5,286 bases of DNA from Succinivibrionaceae bacterium UBA3769 (GTDB taxonomy: Bacteria; Pseudomonadota; Gammaproteobacteria; Enterobacterales; Succinivibrionaceae). The stretch is from assembly GCA_002372325.1 (NCBI GenBank), contig DFFT01000056.1:1-5286 (forward strand). The letters run 5' to 3'. A program made the position numbers and the translations under genes. The notes under the pieces were generated by a model. The model ran no database searches and was not told where the DNA came from. It saw only the letters and a program-made list of their open reading frames with translations. Of the stretch, positions 4,568-5,286 are shown piece after piece; the first letter of the stretch is position 1, and each line of letters starts with the position of its first letter.

Positions 4568-5286
4568 TATGTTCACCTCATTGGTATCTCTTTCCTGAAA
4601 TATTTTCTTATGTTTGATAAACGCGCAGATAAAGTCCGCAGTTTCCAAATCGGTAGTTTTCTGCTCCTTGATCAGTTTGTCGAGCCCGGCATCATTCTGG
4701 TGCTTGACCACCTTAAGGGCAAATCCGCAGGCGGTGCTGAATTTCTTAAAATCATCGTCCTCTATCTCTGCGGGAGAAACGATGTTAAGCCGGTAATTGT
4801 TGATGTACTGCAAAAGCTCCCTGTTTTTTACGTTCAGAATTTCATGGAGTTCCGTGGGGCCGTCCCAGGGCTTGCCGCTCAGGTTCAGCACCAGCGTAAT
4901 AACGGGCTTCAGCTTGTCGTCTTTTTTCATGCCGGACAGAAATTCCGCACTGTCTGTCATTCTGATCGTAACTACGCCCTCTTCACACGTCAATTCCGCA
5001 TCATCATTATTGCCGGCATTATCATTATTTCCGGTGTTCCCGGCTTTCTGCCGCTTGCGGAGACGCTTGATATCGGAAATCTGAGTCGCGTAACTCAAGG
5101 CATCATAAAGCATGTTCCGCGCTGTCATGCCGTAATGAACTTTGCTTTGAAGCTCCAGTCCCAGGAGCATAAACACTGCGTCCTCGTTTTCTCTGGCACC
5201 CCAGAGCTTCAGAAGGTCGCGATGCCGCTGCACTGAAGTGCTGCTCTTTTTCCCGAAAATCCTGGCCGCCTCTGTGGAATCCATGG
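4352..5286 (-). CDS. Rpn-family PD-(D/E)XK nuclease (Transposase_31/PDDEXK_2 type), 5' end outside window
   Basis: The frame is open from the right edge to TAA at 4354-4352; 310 residues are visible from the ATG at 5284, which is probably internal, since family members have further residues before this point. The family comprises DNA nucleases linked to RecA-independent recombination and anti-phage toxicity in E. coli. Visible core: RDLLKLW (22-28) with the likely metal-binding Asp23; LGLELQSK (41-48) with the E44-x-Q46 motif; HYGMTARNMLYDALSYATQI (50-69); and EFLSGMKKDDKLKPVITLVL followed by KPWDGPTELHEIL (138-150). A low-complexity Asn-rich linker (81-97) holds a hexapeptide tandem repeat, GNNDNA-GNNDDA. 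The C-terminal domain begins at about residue 240 (MNGLDLWEQKVKV) and ends in a helix-turn-helix-like segment, QVSPDYVWKLMKE. Despite the old 'transposase' label, no insertion-sequence features are seen. Function as a toxic defence nuclease is inferred from family. Confidence 0.85.
   Translation of the reverse strand, partial: MDSTEAARIFGKKSSTSVQRHRDLLKLWGARENEDAVFMLLGLELQSKVHYGMTARNMLYDALSYATQISDIKRLRKRQKAGNTGNNDNAGNNDDAELTCEEGVVTIRMTDSAEFLSGMKKDDKLKPVITLVLNLSGKPWDGPTELHEILNVKNRELLQYINNYRLNIVSPAEIEDDDFKKFSTACGFALKVVKHQNDAGLDKLIKEQKTTDLETADFICAFIKHKKIFQERDTNEVNIMNGLDLWEQKVKVLAVIKALKILKQSDEYIVDFVAENFQVSPDYVWKLMKEQPDTLPEEEKTQASSVPAGA
4574..4579 (-). promoter_or_regulatory. Internal Shine-Dalgarno site inside the Rpn gene, copy C
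   Basis: The minus-strand sequence GAGGTG, then AACATA, then the ATG at 4567 is the same as in copy B. It is unusually good for a site in the middle of a gene and decides the start of the short form. Confidence 0.6.
4997..5032 (-). repeat. 18-bp tandem duplication coding for GNNDNA-GNNDDA
   Basis: On the minus strand, GGAAATAATGATAATGCC is followed directly by GGCAATAATGATGATGCG, two 18-bp units that encode Gly-Asn-Asn-Asp-x-Ala twice in the linker between the two halves of the Rpn nuclease core. Such a unit could change copy number by slippage without breaking the frame. Confidence 0.7.

Larger units (their letters stand above)
4193..4738 (-). repeat. Tandem unit 3 (unit C) of the Rpn tail array, joined to the longer gene
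   Basis: This is the third copy of the array sequence. Close identity to units A and B runs from 4193 through the 3' untranslated region and C-terminal coding region to about 4738. Beyond that only weak homology to the degenerate parts of A and B continues, to about 4790. This copy alone continues into an intact upstream gene body, so it is likely closest to the parent locus. Confidence 0.85.

Noticed and set aside
4610..5236. 208-codon open frame on the plus strand opposite the Rpn nuclease
   Set aside because: It lies fully antisense to a frame with clear family motifs, has no recognisable domain and no good SD; it is a shadow of the minus-strand gene.
5282..5284. ATG at 5284 as the true start of the Rpn gene
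   Set aside because: Members of the family have further N-terminal nuclease sequence before the RDLLK segment, and the frame is still open at the window edge, so the gene most likely begins outside.
2790..5286. Insertion sequence, because the family is often named 'transposase'
   Set aside because: No DDE or HUH transposase motifs, no terminal inverted repeats and no target-site duplication are visible; the family fold is a PD-(D/E)XK nuclease.

Overview
The window looks like an accessory stretch of a Gram-negative, probably proteobacterial, chromosome. The grounds are an inner-membrane chemoreceptor with a periplasmic sensor domain, purine-rich Shine-Dalgarno (SD) sites and a sigma70-like promoter. 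A rumen- or gut-type gammaproteobacterium (Succinivibrionaceae-like) would fit the style of the proteins, but this is a guess from protein flavour and cannot be proven here.

Layout. (1) Positions 1-494, plus strand: the C-terminal half of an ATP-dependent RNA ligase of the DRB0094/Rnl type, with motifs III to V visible and the start outside the window. (2) Positions 495-866: non-coding DNA with a very strong hairpin terminator (563-594) and a pyrimidine-rich segment with short repeats. (3) Positions 867-2504, minus strand: a complete methyl-accepting chemotaxis protein (545 aa) with its own SD and a good candidate promoter. (4) Positions 2505-2789: non-coding. (5) Positions 2790-5286, minus strand: the most interesting part. 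It holds a 5'-truncated Rpn-family gene (PD-(D/E)XK nuclease, Transposase_31/PDDEXK_2 type), whose body runs off the right edge. Downstream of it lie two further tandem copies of only its C-terminal coding region and 3' untranslated region, in units of about 700 bp.

How the Rpn region may work. All three copies carry the same strong internal Shine-Dalgarno (GAGGT) 5-8 nt before an in-frame ATG, which would yield a 71-73 aa C-terminal protein. In E. coli, Rpn nucleases are toxic anti-phage proteins that are neutralised by a short protein translated from inside their own 3' end. The two C-terminal-only copies therefore look like orphan antitoxin-type or spare-tail cassettes. The copies are mosaic: the middle one shares its flanks with one neighbour and its 3' coding end with the other, while the residues that differ cluster in one short segment of the small protein. 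Each unit ends with a stem-loop and a terminator-like inverted repeat, so each copy appears to be a separately ended transcription unit. The antitoxin role is inference from family knowledge; the repeats, internal SD sites and open frames are seen directly.
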